Below are positions 5,425 through 6,253 of a stretch of DNA of 6,253 bases, piece by piece. Origin of the DNA: Gammaproteobacteria bacterium (lineage in GTDB: Bacteria > Pseudomonadota > Gammaproteobacteria > Steroidobacterales > Steroidobacteraceae); contig JASHUC010000129.1 of assembly GCA_030040235.1 (NCBI GenBank), forward strand, positions 1 through 6,253. Direction: 5' to 3'. The position numbers and the translations under genes are program-made. The first letter of the stretch is position 1. Every line of letters starts with the position of its first letter. The notes beneath the pieces were generated by a model, which saw nothing but the letters and a program-made list of their open reading frames with translations, was not told the origin of the DNA and did no database searches.

Positions 5425-6253
5425 GCGGGCCGCGCTGGTTGGCGGCTTGCAGCTTCGTGATGGCGTCCGCGAGATCGCCGTGTCGGGCGAGCGCCACACC
5501 CCAGGAGTAGTAGCCCGCCGGCAGATCCGCGGCGAGAGCAACGGCCGCGGCATACGCCCGCTGTGCGCCCGCCCAGTCGCCACGGTGGTCGAGGATGTCG
5601 CCACGGAAGCGCTGGCAGTCGGTGAAATGTGCGGCGTCTGGCAGGGCAAGGATCGCGTCCGCCTTCTGCGGGCGGCCGGCCCCCTCTTCGATGGGCGCAA
5701 TGACACACCCCGGCCCGGGGAGCGTCAAACCGTACGCATTCAACAGACCGTTGCGATCGAGCGGGTTCGCGATGCTCGCCGAGGCGGCTTCCAGTTGCTC
5801 GACTGCGGTCCCGGAGTCCCCGCGCTCCGCGGCGATCAGACCGCGGAGATATGCGATCGACCGGTCGTTGGCTGTGTATGCGACCGCGCGGTCGGGAGCC
5901 GACATCGCCGCCTGGGGTGCGTTCCAGAGCGCCAGCTCCGCCGCATCCGGGTCGTGGAGCGCCACTTCGGCGGCAGTGAGCAGGTAATGCTCCTGTGATC
6001 CGGGCAGCATTTCGCCGCCTTGTGAGCTCTGCAGCAGATCGATGAGCCAGTCACGAAGCGAGGAGTAATCACGGGTGAGGACATCCGATGGCAGCTCGAA
6101 GAGCCCGCGCGTCAGGGCCGCCATACGGGGCGTCAGCTGGCCGAGCTTCTGCTCTATACGCCAAGCCTGCTCCTCGCCACCGAACGAAAACAAGATGACC
6201 GCTTCGTCCAGATAAGAGCTGGCCGCGAAGTGCGGATCGATCGTCCGTGCCTG
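5270..6253 (-). CDS. TPR protein, C-terminal 327 residues (N-terminus beyond the window)
   Basis: The frame is open from the window edge (first residues QARTIDPHFAASSYLDEA) to TGA at 5272-5270. A TTG at 6193 could serve as a start, but the frame continues upstream with plausible protein, so I treat the gene as 5'-truncated by the window. Visible residues 1-205 are helical repeat-like sequence (ALHDPDAAELAL, AYLRGLIAAERGD) without close resemblance to the two complete paralogs. Residues 214-313 form three TPR-like units (GYYSWGVALARHGD, AWGDVL, ALRYAPNW), and the last ~50 residues are close to both complete paralogs, ending AAASRRG like 476-2407. The CxxC of the paralogs is reduced to one Cys (TDCQRF). 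Another Cys is at visible residue 183. Whether a membrane anchor and extracytoplasmic domain exist upstream cannot be seen. It is probably first of the pair with 3304-5259. Confidence 0.82.
   Translation of the reverse strand, partial: QARTIDPHFAASSYLDEAVILFSFGGEEQAWRIEQKLGQLTPRMAALTRGLFELPSDVLTRDYSSLRDWLIDLLQSSQGGEMLPGSQEHYLLTAAEVALHDPDAAELALWNAPQAAMSAPDRAVAYTANDRSIAYLRGLIAAERGDSGTAVEQLEAASASIANPLDRNGLLNAYGLTLPGPGCVIAPIEEGAGRPQKADAILALPDAAHFTDCQRFRGDILDHRGDWAGAQRAYAAAVALAADLPAGYYSWGVALARHGDLADAITKLQAANQRGPHWADPLKAWGDVLATQGRWKDALAKYDEALRYAPNWAALKQARQAAASRRG

Noticed and set aside
5111..5998. 295-codon plus-strand reading frame, similar in part to the one at 317-976
   Set aside because: The similarity simply mirrors the minus-strand paralog repeat at the two gene junctions. 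The frame crosses the boundary between two real minus-strand genes.
5270..6193. Complete 307-residue protein starting at TTG 6193
   Set aside because: The frame stays open to the window edge with protein-like sequence, no ribosome site was seen before the TTG, and a longer gene is expected from its neighbours.

Overview
The window is high-GC DNA that reads as a Pseudomonadota (proteobacterial) chromosome. An alpha- or gammaproteobacterium is my guess from the style of the proteins; nothing seen identifies a genus. All supported genes lie on the minus strand, so the biological order runs from high to low coordinates. The many long plus-strand reading frames are high-GC shadows.

Layout in the direction of transcription: (i) the 3' part of a TPR protein whose N-terminus lies beyond the window (6253-5270); (ii) 10 nt later, a complete 651-residue membrane-anchored TPR protein (5259-3304); (iii) a VapBC-type cassette, made of an intact AbrB-fold antitoxin (3258-2998) overlapping a PIN-domain toxin gene (3011-2629) broken by a one-base frameshift; (iv) a 221-nt non-coding gap; (v) a second complete TPR protein of 643 residues starting at GTG (2407-476); (vi) 10 nt later, the first 155 residues of a fourth member (465-1), cut by the window edge.

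The four large proteins are paralogs. The complete ones share one architecture: an acidic, alanine-rich and partly coiled cytoplasmic N-terminus, one transmembrane helix near residue 100, an extracytoplasmic domain with a conserved IPETGIS / LHRWLGHQT core, a more variable helical middle, and a C-terminal block of about three TPRs preceded by a CxxC motif. From memory they resemble a widespread but functionally uncharacterised family of membrane-anchored TPR proteins. No enzyme function is visible.

The array looks shaped by duplication and gene conversion. The two gene-gene junctions are an ungapped repeat offset by 4794 bp. The 5' end of gene (ii) matches gene (vi), while its body matches gene (v). 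The toxin-antitoxin cassette sits between two paralog pairs and appears to be a degrading passenger: toxin broken, antitoxin and a possible operator kept. I saw no tRNA, rRNA, IS element, CRISPR array or clear terminator.
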